A stretch of 64,000 nt of DNA, from positions 440,859 to 504,858 of the forward strand of contig CAZTOW010000001.1 of assembly GCA_964615375.1 (NCBI GenBank). The letters run 5' to 3'. Every line of letters begins with the position of its first letter. Position 1 is the stretch's first letter. Source of the stretch: CAZKWG01 sp964615375 (GTDB lineage: Bacteria; Myxococcota_A; UBA796; CAZKWG01). The notes beneath the pieces were generated by a model. It was not told where the DNA came from. It saw only the letters and a list, made by a program, of their open reading frames with translations, and did no database searches. The position numbers were made by a program, and so were the translations under genes. Of the stretch, positions 25,373 through 32,866 are shown one piece after another.

Positions 25373-26143
25373 TCAAGCTCTGACACGAGCCTGCTCCAGC
25401 ACGTCCTCGGGCACGGGGACCTCGCTCTGGAGGCGCACGAGCTGGCGGGCCAGGAACGCGAGCTCTCGCCCGGCCTCCAGCTTCGCCGGCAGCGTCTTCG
25501 CCCCGCGGATGGGCAGGGCGGCCACCGCGCCCAGGTCGGCGTAGATGGCGTCCAGGCTGCCCAGCGCGCTGAGCAGGGCGGCGGCGGTGGTGGCGCCCAC
25601 CCCGGCCACCCCCCGCACGCCGTCGCTCGCGTCGCCCACCAGCGACAGGTAGTCCACCACCTGATGCGGGTGAACGCCCAGCTTCTCGAAGACCGCCGGG
25701 CCGTTGTAGGTGCGCCCGCGCAGCCGGTCCTCCACGAGCACCTGCGGGCGGTCGCGCACGAGCTGGAAGAGATCCTTGTCGTCCGACAGGATGCGCACGG
25801 GCAGATCGGCCGCGCCGGCCAGGCGGACCAGGGTGGCGCTGATGTCGTCGGCCTCGTAGCGGGGCGAGGAGAGCACGGGCACGCCCCGGGCCAGGGCCTC
25901 GTCGCGGAAGCGGTCGAAGCTCTCGACCAGATCGGGCGGGGCGGGCTCGCGGTTGTGCTTGTAGTCGGGGGCGATCTCGCGCCGGAAGGTGTCCAGCGTG
26001 ATGTCCATCACCACCGCCACGCGCGGGGCCTCGCGCAGGTGCCCGCGGAGCTGGGCCAGCGCGACCTTCCAGGGGTCCTTGTGGCCGCCGAACCAGGGGC
26101 GGATGACCAGCACGGTGCCGTCGACGATGAGCAGGCGGTCCAT
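25373..26143 (-). CDS. Stand-alone 5'-3' exonuclease (PolA N-domain/FEN family)
   Basis: A 256-aa protein with the family order: D-G-T at the N-terminus, F-R-R-E-I-A-P-D-Y-K-H-N-R (DNA clamp), Y-E-A-D-D (metal ligands), L-S-D-D-K-D-L-F-Q-L, and D-Y-L-S-L-V-G-D-A-S-D-G-V-R-G-V-A-G-V-G, which combines metal Asp residues with the H3TH motif. It corresponds to the nuclease domain of DNA polymerase I without the polymerase, as in ExoIX/Xni-type flap nucleases. It probably serves RNA-primer or flap removal. It follows the thioesterase gene by seven bases on the same strand. Confidence 0.85.
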   Translation of the reverse strand: MDRLLIVDGTVLVIRPWFGGHKDPWKVALAQLRGHLREAPRVAVVMDITLDTFRREIAPDYKHNREPAPPDLVESFDRFRDEALARGVPVLSSPRYEADDISATLVRLAGAADLPVRILSDDKDLFQLVRDRPQVLVEDRLRGRTYNGPAVFEKLGVHPHQVVDYLSLVGDASDGVRGVAGVGATTAAALLSALGSLDAIYADLGAVAALPIRGAKTLPAKLEAGRELAFLARQLVRLQSEVPVPEDVLEQARVRA

Positions 26144-26150
26144 GGGAGCC

Positions 26151-26942
26151 TCAGCGGATGATGGTGATCAACTGGTGGTTGATGGCGAGCAGGCGACCGT
26201 CCTCGCCCCAGAGGCGGCGCTCCTCGCTCACGTAGCCGCCCGCGCTGACGGGGGCGCGGCACTCGAGGAAGCAGGGGGCGGCGGGGTCCAGGCCCGTGGC
26301 GGGCTCGCAGAGGTGCAGCGCGTAGGTGAGCGTGGCCACCGGCCGGGGGGCCTCGAAGCGAGCCAGGGCCCCGGTCCACCAGGCGTCGACGAGCAGGGCG
26401 ATCCAGGCCGCGTCCAGGCGCTTCGGCGTCTGTCGGGCGCGCACCCAGCCCGACGCGCTGGCCTCCCCCCCGCCCTGATACGGCGGTCGGCCCACCAGCC
26501 GGTACTCCAGGTGCCGCGTGAAGGTCGGCGCGAACGGCATCTCCGCCGGCAGCGGCTCCAGGTCGCGCCAGGCGGGGGGAGCCGGCCAGGCCAGCTCCGA
26601 CCAGGAGGGCGCCCCCGGCCGATCCGCGGCCGTCACGGCGATGGCGTGGTCCACCACCTCGCCCGCCTGGGTCAGCGTCAGCGCGATCCCCGTCACGGAG
26701 CTGCCCCGGCGCAGGATCTTCGCCTCGATGCTGGCCTCTCCCGGCGTCGCCGGCCCCAGCATCGCCACCTCCAGCCCGCGCAGCGGCGCCGGCGACATCG
26801 CCTCCGCCGCCCGCGCCAGCGCCCCGCTCAGCAGCCCCCCGAAGGCCCCGCGCCCCTGCTGCCACCCGTCGGGGATATGGAGGGAGAAGCGCCCCTCGCC
26901 GAGGGGGGAGGGCGTGATGAGCTGGTCGGGGGTGGGGGACAT
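26151..26942 (-). CDS. Acyl-CoA thioesterase, TesB-like double hotdog
   Basis: A 263-aa protein with the double-hotdog order of TesB-type thioesterases. G-R-G-A-F-G-G-L-L-S-G-A-L-A-R-A (first hotdog helix) lies near residues 30-46. A second hotdog near residues 150-263 includes D-A-A-W-I-A-L-L-V-D-A-W and a C-terminal strand A-I-N-H-Q-L-I. It would hydrolyse acyl-CoA in the cytosol. It is translated with the exonuclease gene but is functionally unrelated to it. It is divergent from the AAA ATPase gene, and the 73-base gap must hold both promoters. Confidence 0.78.
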   Translation of the reverse strand: MSPTPDQLITPSPLGEGRFSLHIPDGWQQGRGAFGGLLSGALARAAEAMSPAPLRGLEVAMLGPATPGEASIEAKILRRGSSVTGIALTLTQAGEVVDHAIAVTAADRPGAPSWSELAWPAPPAWRDLEPLPAEMPFAPTFTRHLEYRLVGRPPYQGGGEASASGWVRARQTPKRLDAAWIALLVDAWWTGALARFEAPRPVATLTYALHLCEPATGLDPAAPCFLECRAPVSAGGYVSEERRLWGEDGRLLAINHQLITIIR

Positions 26943-27015
26943 GGCGGGCTCCGGGGGGAGGGGAGGCTATCTGCCTTGGACCCTGCTGGCGAGATACGCT
27001 GCCGCAGGAGGTGCC

Positions 27016-28248
27016 GTGGGCTCCGTCTTCGTCCACCGCGTGGAGCTGAGCAATTACCGAAGCCTGGCCCATTGCAGCGTGAGCTTGAGGCCGCTGACGG
27101 TGCTGGTGGGCAGAAATGGTTCGGGGAAGAGCAATTTCCTCGACGCGCTCCGGCTGGTGGCGGAGTCGCTCTCCACCTCCCTCGAACACGCGCTCCGCGA
27201 GCGCGGTGGCATGGACGAGGTCCGTCGCCGGTCTGCGGGACACCCGACACAGTTCGGGGTCCGCCTGGAGCTCAGCCTTCCGGCGGGCGGCGCGGCGATC
27301 TACGCGCTCTCGGTAGGCGCTCTCCCAGACAGGAGCTTCGAGGTCCTTCGCGAGGAGATCCATGTCTGGTCGGCGGCGCGGAGTGGCGGCGCTCCGCGGA
27401 GCTGGTTCAAGCGAGACCGCGACCGCGTCAGCAGCTCCCTCGGCGCGGTCCCTCTCGGCCGGGTCGAGCTCGACCGCCTGCACCTCCCGCTGCTGGGGAG
27501 CCTGCCCGAATTCCGGCCTCTGTACGAGGGGCTCGCCCGCATGTCCTTCTACCAGCTCCAGCCTCAGCGCATCGGCGGGCTTCAAGACCCGGACGCCGGG
27601 GATCGGCTCCTGCGGGACGGATCCAACCTGGCGGCGGTGATCCGCCGGATGAAGAAGCGGGATCCCGAGCGACTGGCGCGCGTGGAGGAGCACCTGCACG
27701 CCATCGTGAGCGACGTGTCGCGCATCGACGTGCGCGCGTTCGGCCCGAAGGAGCAGGTGACGGTGCTCCAGGATGTGGATGATCAGAAGCCCTGGAGCTT
27801 CCCCGGCTCGTCGCTCTCCGACGGCACCCTGCGCGCGCTCGGCGTGCTGACCGCGGCGTTTCAGCCTGGAAAGGAGGGTGTGCCTGGGCTCTACGGGATC
27901 GAGGAGCCCGAGGTCGCCATCCACCCCGGCGCGGTACCCCGCCTCTCCGCGGCGCTTCGGGAGGCCTCGGAGGACGCCCAGATCCTGCTCACGACCCACA
28001 GCCCGGACCTGCTCTCCGATGAGGACTACCCGGCGGAGGACATCCTGGTCGTGGAGAAGCAGAGGGGCAGCACGACGATCTCCGAGCTGGCGCAGGAGAC
28101 GCGCGAGATCATCCGCGAGCGCCTCTGCACCCCGGGCGAGCTCCTCCGCCAGAGCCAGCTTCAGGGGTCGTCGACTCGGCCGACGGCTCCGCGTCGGAGT
28201 GGAGACCTGTTCCGTCTCCCCCGGCCGACGGAGCCGGAGACCCGATGA
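27016..28248 (+). CDS. AAA family ATPase (RecF/SMC-like, AAA_21 type), candidate defence protein
   Basis: A 410-aa ABC/SMC-type ATPase that begins V-H-R-V-E-L-S-N-Y-R-S-L, typical of RecF/OLD-like proteins. It has Walker A G-R-N-G-S-G-K-S (residues 32-39), signature-like S-L-S-D-G-T-L-R, Walker B Y-G-I-E-E-P-E and switch T-T-H-S-P. I start it at the GTG at 27016, four bases after AGGAGG at 27006-27011; the frame is open upstream and overlaps the divergent thioesterase. The C-terminal 35 residues are Pro/Arg/Ser-rich, and the DNA there is a nested hairpin. It overlaps the DUF4276 gene by ATGA, so the two are coupled. Confidence 0.8.
   Translation: MGSVFVHRVELSNYRSLAHCSVSLRPLTVLVGRNGSGKSNFLDALRLVAESLSTSLEHALRERGGMDEVRRRSAGHPTQFGVRLELSLPAGGAAIYALSVGALPDRSFEVLREEIHVWSAARSGGAPRSWFKRDRDRVSSSLGAVPLGRVELDRLHLPLLGSLPEFRPLYEGLARMSFYQLQPQRIGGLQDPDAGDRLLRDGSNLAAVIRRMKKRDPERLARVEEHLHAIVSDVSRIDVRAFGPKEQVTVLQDVDDQKPWSFPGSSLSDGTLRALGVLTAAFQPGKEGVPGLYGIEEPEVAIHPGAVPRLSAALREASEDAQILLTTHSPDLLSDEDYPAEDILVVEKQRGSTTISELAQETREIIRERLCTPGELLRQSQLQGSSTRPTAPRRSGDLFRLPRPTEPETR
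28185..28235 (+). repeat. Nested hairpin in the 3' end of the ATPase gene
   Basis: The outer arms GGCTCCG-cg-TCGG (28185-28197) and CCGACGGAGCC (28225-28235) pair with a 2-base bulge. Inside them GGAGAC (28201-28206) pairs with GTCTCC (28214-28219) around a 7-base loop. The structure ends nine bases before the ATG of the next gene and could affect its translation. It also looks like a REP element absorbed into the coding tail. Confidence 0.65.
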
Positions 28249-28832
28249 GGCGCAGGGTCTTCGCCATCGTCGAGGGGCACGGCGAGGTGGACGCCGTCCC
28301 CGTCCTGCTGCGACGGATCTTCGCGGAGCTCGGCGCCACGGACGTGGATGTGCTCCCGCCCTGGCGCCTGCCGCGCTCCTCGATGTTGAACGCGCCCTCC
28401 GAGCGTGCGCGCGTGGGGCGCGCGGCGCGCCTGAAGGCCGGTCCCGGTGGCCTCGTCCTGATGCTCCTGGACGCCGACGATGATCTGCCCTGCGCGCTCG
28501 GCCCCCGGCTCTCCGAGGTGATCGCCCAGGAGGCGGCTGGTCCGGCCACCTGCGTCGTCGCGACGCGCGAATTCGAGGCGTGGTTCCTCGCCGGGGTGGA
28601 GACGCTCTCCGGCGTGCGAGGGCTCCCGGCGCGCCTGGAGGCTCCCCCCGATCCCGAGCGAATCCGCGACGCGAAGGGCTGGTTCACGGAGCGCATGGCC
28701 CCGGCGCGACGCTACGCGCCCCCTACCGATCAGCCTGCCTTCGCCGCGAGGTTCGATCTCGTCCGCGCCCGCGAGCGCTCCCGCTCTCTGGACAAGCTCT
28801 ACCGGGAGCTCCAACGCTGGCTGGAGGGCTGA
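28245..28832 (+). CDS. DUF4276 family TOPRIM-like protein
   Basis: A 195-aa protein with the DUF4276 start A-I-V-E-G-H-G-E (the E of a TOPRIM first strand) and L-L-D-A-D-D-D (the D-x-D pair of a TOPRIM second motif) near residue 73. V-V-A-T-R-E-F-E-A-W-F-L-A follows, also typical of the family. DUF4276 genes are known to sit beside AAA_21 ATPases, forming OLD/PARIS-like ATPase-TOPRIM pairs with suspected anti-phage roles. Nuclease or effector activity here is inferred. The ATG overlaps the ATPase stop by four bases. Confidence 0.78.
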   Translation: MRRRVFAIVEGHGEVDAVPVLLRRIFAELGATDVDVLPPWRLPRSSMLNAPSERARVGRAARLKAGPGGLVLMLLDADDDLPCALGPRLSEVIAQEAAGPATCVVATREFEAWFLAGVETLSGVRGLPARLEAPPDPERIRDAKGWFTERMAPARRYAPPTDQPAFAARFDLVRARERSRSLDKLYRELQRWLEG

Positions 28833-29954
28833 TTGATCCCCCTCCTCCTCGCCATGCCCGCGCCGCCCGCCACGGTCGAGGTCGCCCGGCCCAGCTCCTC
28901 GGCCGAGGATCGCCTGTGGGTGGACCTGGATCGCCGCCTCGCCGACCCGGACGCCTACCGGGCGCTGGTGGACGCCCAGACCGGTAACTTCCCGGAATTC
29001 CGCCTCTTCCCCTATGTGCTGCCCGTGCTCGCCCTGGCCAGCCGCGCGCAGCGCGAGGGCGAGGACCCGGCGGCGCTCCTGGCGCGGATGGAGACGCTGC
29101 TGGACCTGCTGGTGCCCGAGGTCGCCCGGCGCTTGAAGGTAAGCGGTCCCGACGGGATCCCCGGGGCGCGAGGTCAGGGGACCTGGCGGGGGCAGCTGGC
29201 CCTGGCGCTGAGCGCGTACCGGATGGCGGGGGGCGGAGACCGCTACGAGGCGCTGCACGCCGAGCTCTGCGCGGTCCTGCTGTCTGAGCTCCAGGCCCGC
29301 GGGGGAGCCCCCATCGACGCCTACCCGGGCCTGGTCTGGGGCTTCGACACCATCCCCGTCCTGCTGGCCCTGCGCCTGCGGGATCGGGCCGTGGGCCTGC
29401 CGGGGGCGGAGGAGGCCATCCAGGCGCACCTCCGCTGGGTGGACGAGCACCTGGACCCCGAGACCTCCCTGCCCCCGAGCCGCATCGACCTGGAGAGCGG
29501 CCGGTTCGTAGAGGGCCCGCGCGGCGCGGACCTCGGCCTGCGCATCACGCTGATGGCCCAGCTCGACCCGGCGCGGGCGGCTGTGCTCTACGAGCGCTTC
29601 GTCCAGCACTTCTCGACGGAGGTGCTGGGCATGGAGGGCTTCGCCGAGTGGCCGGACGGCAAGGCCGGGCGACCGGACTACGACTCTGGCCCGGTGGTGC
29701 TGGGGCTGGGGATGTCGTCCACCGGCTTCGGGCTGGGCGCGGCGCGGGCGCTGGGCGACCGGGAGCGCTTCGCCCGGATGGAGCCGCAGCTCACCCGCTT
29801 CCCGCTGCTGCTGGCGCAGTCCGGGCCGCTGGTGGGGCCGCAGCTCCAGGCCCTGGGGATGCGCCTGGACACTGGGGAGTTCCTCACCGGGCTGCTGCTC
29901 GGCGACCTCTCCATGCTCTGGGGCCTGAGCTGGGAGGACTGGGGGGCGCGCTGA
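28833..29954 (+). CDS. Hypothetical protein, helical repeat (toroid-like)
   Basis: A 373-aa protein that starts with TTG directly after the DUF4276 stop; an ATG seven codons later is equally possible. The sequence is mostly amphipathic helices with regularly spaced aromatic and Gly-rich turns (for example D-Y-D-S-G-P-V-V-L-G-L-G near residue 285), suggesting an alpha/alpha barrel. No motif known to me is present. Adjacency to the ATPase/DUF4276 pair could make it a third member, but zero spacing is common in this genome and composition does not differ, so I do not claim it. Confidence 0.6.
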   Translation: MIPLLLAMPAPPATVEVARPSSSAEDRLWVDLDRRLADPDAYRALVDAQTGNFPEFRLFPYVLPVLALASRAQREGEDPAALLARMETLLDLLVPEVARRLKVSGPDGIPGARGQGTWRGQLALALSAYRMAGGGDRYEALHAELCAVLLSELQARGGAPIDAYPGLVWGFDTIPVLLALRLRDRAVGLPGAEEAIQAHLRWVDEHLDPETSLPPSRIDLESGRFVEGPRGADLGLRITLMAQLDPARAAVLYERFVQHFSTEVLGMEGFAEWPDGKAGRPDYDSGPVVLGLGMSSTGFGLGAARALGDRERFARMEPQLTRFPLLLAQSGPLVGPQLQALGMRLDTGEFLTGLLLGDLSMLWGLSWEDWGAR

Positions 29955-29955
29955 C

Positions 29956-30198
29956 TCAGGTGGTCGAGAAGCCCTGCTTGCTGTCGTACTTCAAGCACGA
30001 GCTCCCCACGCAGAGCCGGAGGTTCCAGGCCTGGGCGTCGTCGAGGAAGACCGTGCCGTCGGGGAGCTCGGTCACCGGGATGGCCAGGGGGAGCTCCGGG
30101 GCGAGGTCCACGTCCAGCGCGTCCAGCGAGGTCGAGGGGAGGCTGCCGGGGTTGAGCGAGAGGGTGAGCGCGGACAGACCGATGGCGAAAGGGGACAT
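29956..30198 (-). CDS. Small secreted peptide with W-N-L-x-L-C motif, copy 1
   Basis: An 80-aa protein starting at the ATG at 30198, preceded by AAGGAG. The N-terminal half is signal-like (M-S-P-F-A-I-G-L-S-A-L-T-L-S-L). The C-terminus carries W-N-L-R-L-C-V-G-S-S-C-L-K-Y-D-S, then G-F-S. This end matches that of the protein at 30258-30545 residue for residue at W, N, L, L, both Cys, Y-D-S, G and S, so the genes are diverged duplicates with a conserved tail. Two Cys five residues apart could form a disulfide. Function unknown. Confidence 0.7.
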   Translation of the reverse strand: MSPFAIGLSALTLSLNPGSLPSTSLDALDVDLAPELPLAIPVTELPDGTVFLDDAQAWNLRLCVGSSCLKYDSKQGFSTT

Positions 30199-30257
30199 GA
30201 TGTGCTCCTTGAGGTGTGTTGAGTTGTGAACAAATCTGAGGTCAGGGGATGGGAGGC

Positions 30258-30545
30258 TCAGGGCGTGACGGGCCAGGAGGAGTAGCCGTCCTCGCTGTCG
30301 TAGGCCATGCAGGTGAGCTCCAGGCACAGCTCCAGGTTCCAAGGCTGGTTCTCCGCGGACATCATGTCCAGGAGCGCGGCCTCCAGGGTCTCGTCGGCCA
30401 TCTCGAAGACCGTCGAGAGGAACTCCTCCAGGCTGAGCTCCTCCTCACCCGGGGCCGTCTCCTCGGGTGGCGGGGGCGGGGGCTCCTCGGCGAAGGCCGG
30501 GGCGGAGAGGGCGAAGACGGACAGAAGGGTGGCGGCGGCGCGCAT
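30258..30545 (-). CDS. Small secreted peptide with W-N-L-x-L-C motif, copy 2
   Basis: A 95-aa protein with a clear Sec signal (M-R-A-A-A-T-L-L-S-V-F-A-L-S-A-P-A-F-A), a Pro/Glu stretch and an acidic helix-like region (about residues 33-64). The tail W-N-L-E-L-C-L-E-L-T-C-M-A-Y-D-S ends in G-Y-S-S-W and shares the conserved pattern with the protein at 29956-30198. It lies 93 bases downstream of the anti-sigma gene on the same strand, so both peptide genes may belong to the sigma operon or regulon. It is not a known pheromone family to my knowledge. Confidence 0.75.
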   Translation of the reverse strand: MRAAATLLSVFALSAPAFAEEPPPPPPEETAPGEEELSLEEFLSTVFEMADETLEAALLDMMSAENQPWNLELCLELTCMAYDSEDGYSSWPVTP

Positions 30546-30638
30546 GGGTGGCTCCGGGGGTTCGGTGGCTTCGAGGCTTCGTTTCTTCGGCGCCGTGTCC
30601 GCGCCGTGCCTTCTGTACGATCACCGGCCCCGAGCGGA

Positions 30639-30911
30639 TCAGCTCTGTTCGCGCCCGGCCTCACGCGCCGCGATCAGGGCGTCGATCAGCGCGTCGGGGA
30701 CGTCGTCGGGCAGGGGCGCGTCCGGCTCGTCGCGCACCCGCTCCAGCAGCTTCGTCGTGATCTGGTAGTTCTGCAGATAGCTCTGACAGGCGTCACAGAT
30801 CGCCAGGTGCGCGTCGGCCGAGGCGCGCTGCTCGGGCGCCAGCTCCTCGGCCAGCAGCGCGTAGATGAGGTCGATGAACTCGCGGCAGCTCATGTCTCGG
30901 GTGACGCTCAT
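30639..30911 (-). CDS. Zinc-finger anti-sigma factor
   Basis: A 90-aa soluble protein with H-L-A-I-C-D-A-C (H-x3-C-x2-C) at about residues 35-42, the zinc motif of ZAS anti-sigma factors. Unlike many of them it has no membrane helix, so it would sense a cytosolic signal such as redox state or zinc (inference). Its start overlaps the sigma factor stop by four bases, the usual arrangement for a sigma/anti-sigma pair. Confidence 0.85.
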   Translation of the reverse strand: MSVTRDMSCREFIDLIYALLAEELAPEQRASADAHLAICDACQSYLQNYQITTKLLERVRDEPDAPLPDDVPDALIDALIAAREAGREQS

Positions 30912-31543
30912 GGGGAGCCCTCGCGCAGGTAGGGGTCGAGCAGCGCGCGGAGAGCCTGGCGCGCCCGGTGGAGGCGGATCTTGACGGTGCCCGGCGTGAT
31001 CTCCAGCAGCGTCGCGGTCTCATCGGTGTCCAGGCCCTCGATGTCCCGCAGGGTGAGCACCACGCGGTAGGCTTCGGGGAGCTGGCCGATGCAGCGGTGC
31101 AGGAGGGCCAGCTCCTGCGCGGAGGCGACGGAGTCCTCGGCAGAGCGCGGGGTCCAGGGCTCGGCGGGGTGCTCGGCGTGGCCGTCCTCCAGGAAGGTCG
31201 GCAGGAGATCCTCGATGGCGACCTCCGGCCGGCGCCCGCGGCTGCGCAGCTTCATGAGCGCGGTGTTGACCACGATGCGGTGCAGCCAGGTGGAGAGGCG
31301 CGCGCCGCCCTCGAAGCGATCGATGTTGCGGAAGGCCGAGATCAGCGCGTCCTGGAGCGCGTCGCGAGCGTCCTCCTCCCGGTTCAGCAGGCGCCGGGCC
31401 ACCGCCAGCATGCGCGGCCCGTGCAGGCGCACCAGGGCCTCGCTCGCCCGTCTATCGCCGGCACGGATCCCGGCGACCAGCGCGGCCTCGTCCTGGAGAG
31501 GGGCCGTTGTTGGAGATCGACCGGGCGCGAGCGTCGGGCGCAT
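30908..31543 (-). CDS. ECF RNA polymerase sigma factor
   Basis: A 211-aa sigma-70 family protein with region 2 (D-A-R-D-A-L-Q-D-A-L-I-S-A-F-R-N-I, then W-L-H-R-I-V-V-N-T-A) and region 4 (L-P-E-A-Y-R-V-V-L-T-L-R-D-I-E-G, then V-K-I-R-L-H-R-A-R). The linker between them is acidic. It directs transcription of a small regulon and is held by the zinc anti-sigma protein encoded just downstream. The start region is divergent from the acyltransferase gene, and the 116 bases between them hold both promoters. Confidence 0.9.
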   Translation of the reverse strand: MRPTLAPGRSPTTAPLQDEAALVAGIRAGDRRASEALVRLHGPRMLAVARRLLNREEDARDALQDALISAFRNIDRFEGGARLSTWLHRIVVNTALMKLRSRGRRPEVAIEDLLPTFLEDGHAEHPAEPWTPRSAEDSVASAQELALLHRCIGQLPEAYRVVLTLRDIEGLDTDETATLLEITPGTVKIRLHRARQALRALLDPYLREGSP

Positions 31544-31659
31544 GGTCTTTCAGGTATTCCTGAGGCTCCCGGCCGTCGAGGCCCCCGCGTCCACCTTGAA
31601 CTTCCCGGTCTTCTTCGCTACGCTCCCGCGAATCCCGAGCCGGAGGAGGGGGCAGCGCT

Positions 31660-32865
31660 GTGAAAGGGACGACCAACACCCCGTTACCACCTACCGCTGA
31701 GAGCCTCGCGCTGCTGCGGCACCGGCATGATCGTTATCGGGGCTTCATGGCCAGTGTGCTGCGCACCTTGATGCCGCTGACCTGGGAGGGGGAGGAGAAC
31801 GTGCCCCGCGAGGGCCCGGTGGTCTTCCTCTGCAACCACGTCGAGTTCACCGACGCCATCACGATGAACATCGTCGCCCGGCGCCCGGTGGTGGTGATGG
31901 GCACCGAGGCGCTGGCCCAGGGCTTGCCGGGCAAGCTGATCCTGGCCTTCGGGCTGTCGCCCAAGAAGAAGAACATGCCGGACAGCAAGGCCGTCCGGCT
32001 CATGAAGAGCTGGATCGACCTGGGCGCCGCCATCGGCATCTTCCCCGAGGGCGAGCGCACCTGGGACGGCCGGCCCCTGCCCCTGGTGTCTGGCATCGAG
32101 AAGCTGGTGCTGCTGATGGGCGCGCCGGTGGTCACGATGCGCATCTACAACGGCTACCGCTCCTGGCCGCGCTGGGCCCCGCTGCCGCGCCGCGGGCGGG
32201 TCCACGCCGTGGTGGATCCGCCGGTGCTCTTCGACAAGAAGCAGGGCGCGCCCTCGGTCCTGGCCGAGCTGCAACGCCGGCTGCGCGTGGACGACGCCGA
32301 GGGCCCCCACTGGCCTCTGCGCGGGATCCGGCTCGCGCAGGGCCTCAGCAACGTGCTCTACGCCTGCCCGAACTGCGGGCGGGTCGAGGGCCTGGTGGAG
32401 CTGGGCGACGCCGTGGCCTGCAGCGCCTGCCGGGATCGCTGGCGGGTGACGGCGGACAGCACGCTCATCGGCCCCGGGGGCGAGCGCCGTCTGGCCGATC
32501 TCGCCGACCTGCGCCGGGCGCGCCTGGACCAGGAGGGCTGGCGGGATCGCGCGCTCACCGGCGGGGCGCTGCTCCAGAGCGGGCCGTGCACAGTGCTCGA
32601 CGAGACCACCGAGGAGCGCGTCCCCGCGGGCAGCGGCCGCCTGGTGCTGACCGAGGAGGAGATCCGCCTCGAAGGCTCCGATCTGCGCATCCCGCTGCAC
32701 GAGCTCGCCACGGCCAACGTGGAGAACCGCCACCGCCTCTGGCTGCGGACGAAGGCCGGGCGCCTGCTGGAGCCCGTGCTCCCGCGGGAGAGCGTGCTCA
32801 AGTGGGAGCACTTCATCGAGCACTGGCGCCGCCGCGCCGCGACCTCACCGAACGAAGGAGTCTAG
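31660..32865 (+). CDS. PlsC-type acyltransferase with zinc ribbon and PH-like tail
   Basis: A 401-aa protein. The acyltransferase block I is N-H-V-E-F-T-D (H-x4-D), and a later block is F-P-E-G-E-R-T. About residues 40-215 form the PlsC fold that transfers acyl chains to lysophosphatidate or similar acceptors. A zinc ribbon C-P-N-C-x17-C-S-A-C lies near residues 233-258, and the C-terminal strand-rich region resembles a PH-like fold. This fusion is unusual for PlsC. It starts with GTG after GGAGGAGGGG and is followed one base later by a methyltransferase, suggesting a joint lipid-modifying function. Confidence 0.8.
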   Translation: MKGTTNTPLPPTAESLALLRHRHDRYRGFMASVLRTLMPLTWEGEENVPREGPVVFLCNHVEFTDAITMNIVARRPVVVMGTEALAQGLPGKLILAFGLSPKKKNMPDSKAVRLMKSWIDLGAAIGIFPEGERTWDGRPLPLVSGIEKLVLLMGAPVVTMRIYNGYRSWPRWAPLPRRGRVHAVVDPPVLFDKKQGAPSVLAELQRRLRVDDAEGPHWPLRGIRLAQGLSNVLYACPNCGRVEGLVELGDAVACSACRDRWRVTADSTLIGPGGERRLADLADLRRARLDQEGWRDRALTGGALLQSGPCTVLDETTEERVPAGSGRLVLTEEEIRLEGSDLRIPLHELATANVENRHRLWLRTKAGRLLEPVLPRESVLKWEHFIEHWRRRAATSPNEGV

Positions 32866-32866
32866 T

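Noticed and set aside
27016..28248. Housekeeping RecF
   Set aside because: There is no replication gene nearby, the C-terminus differs, and the partner is DUF4276.
28833..29954. Third gene of the defence pair
   Set aside because: Zero spacing alone is common in this genome, and the protein shows no nucleic-acid or effector motif.
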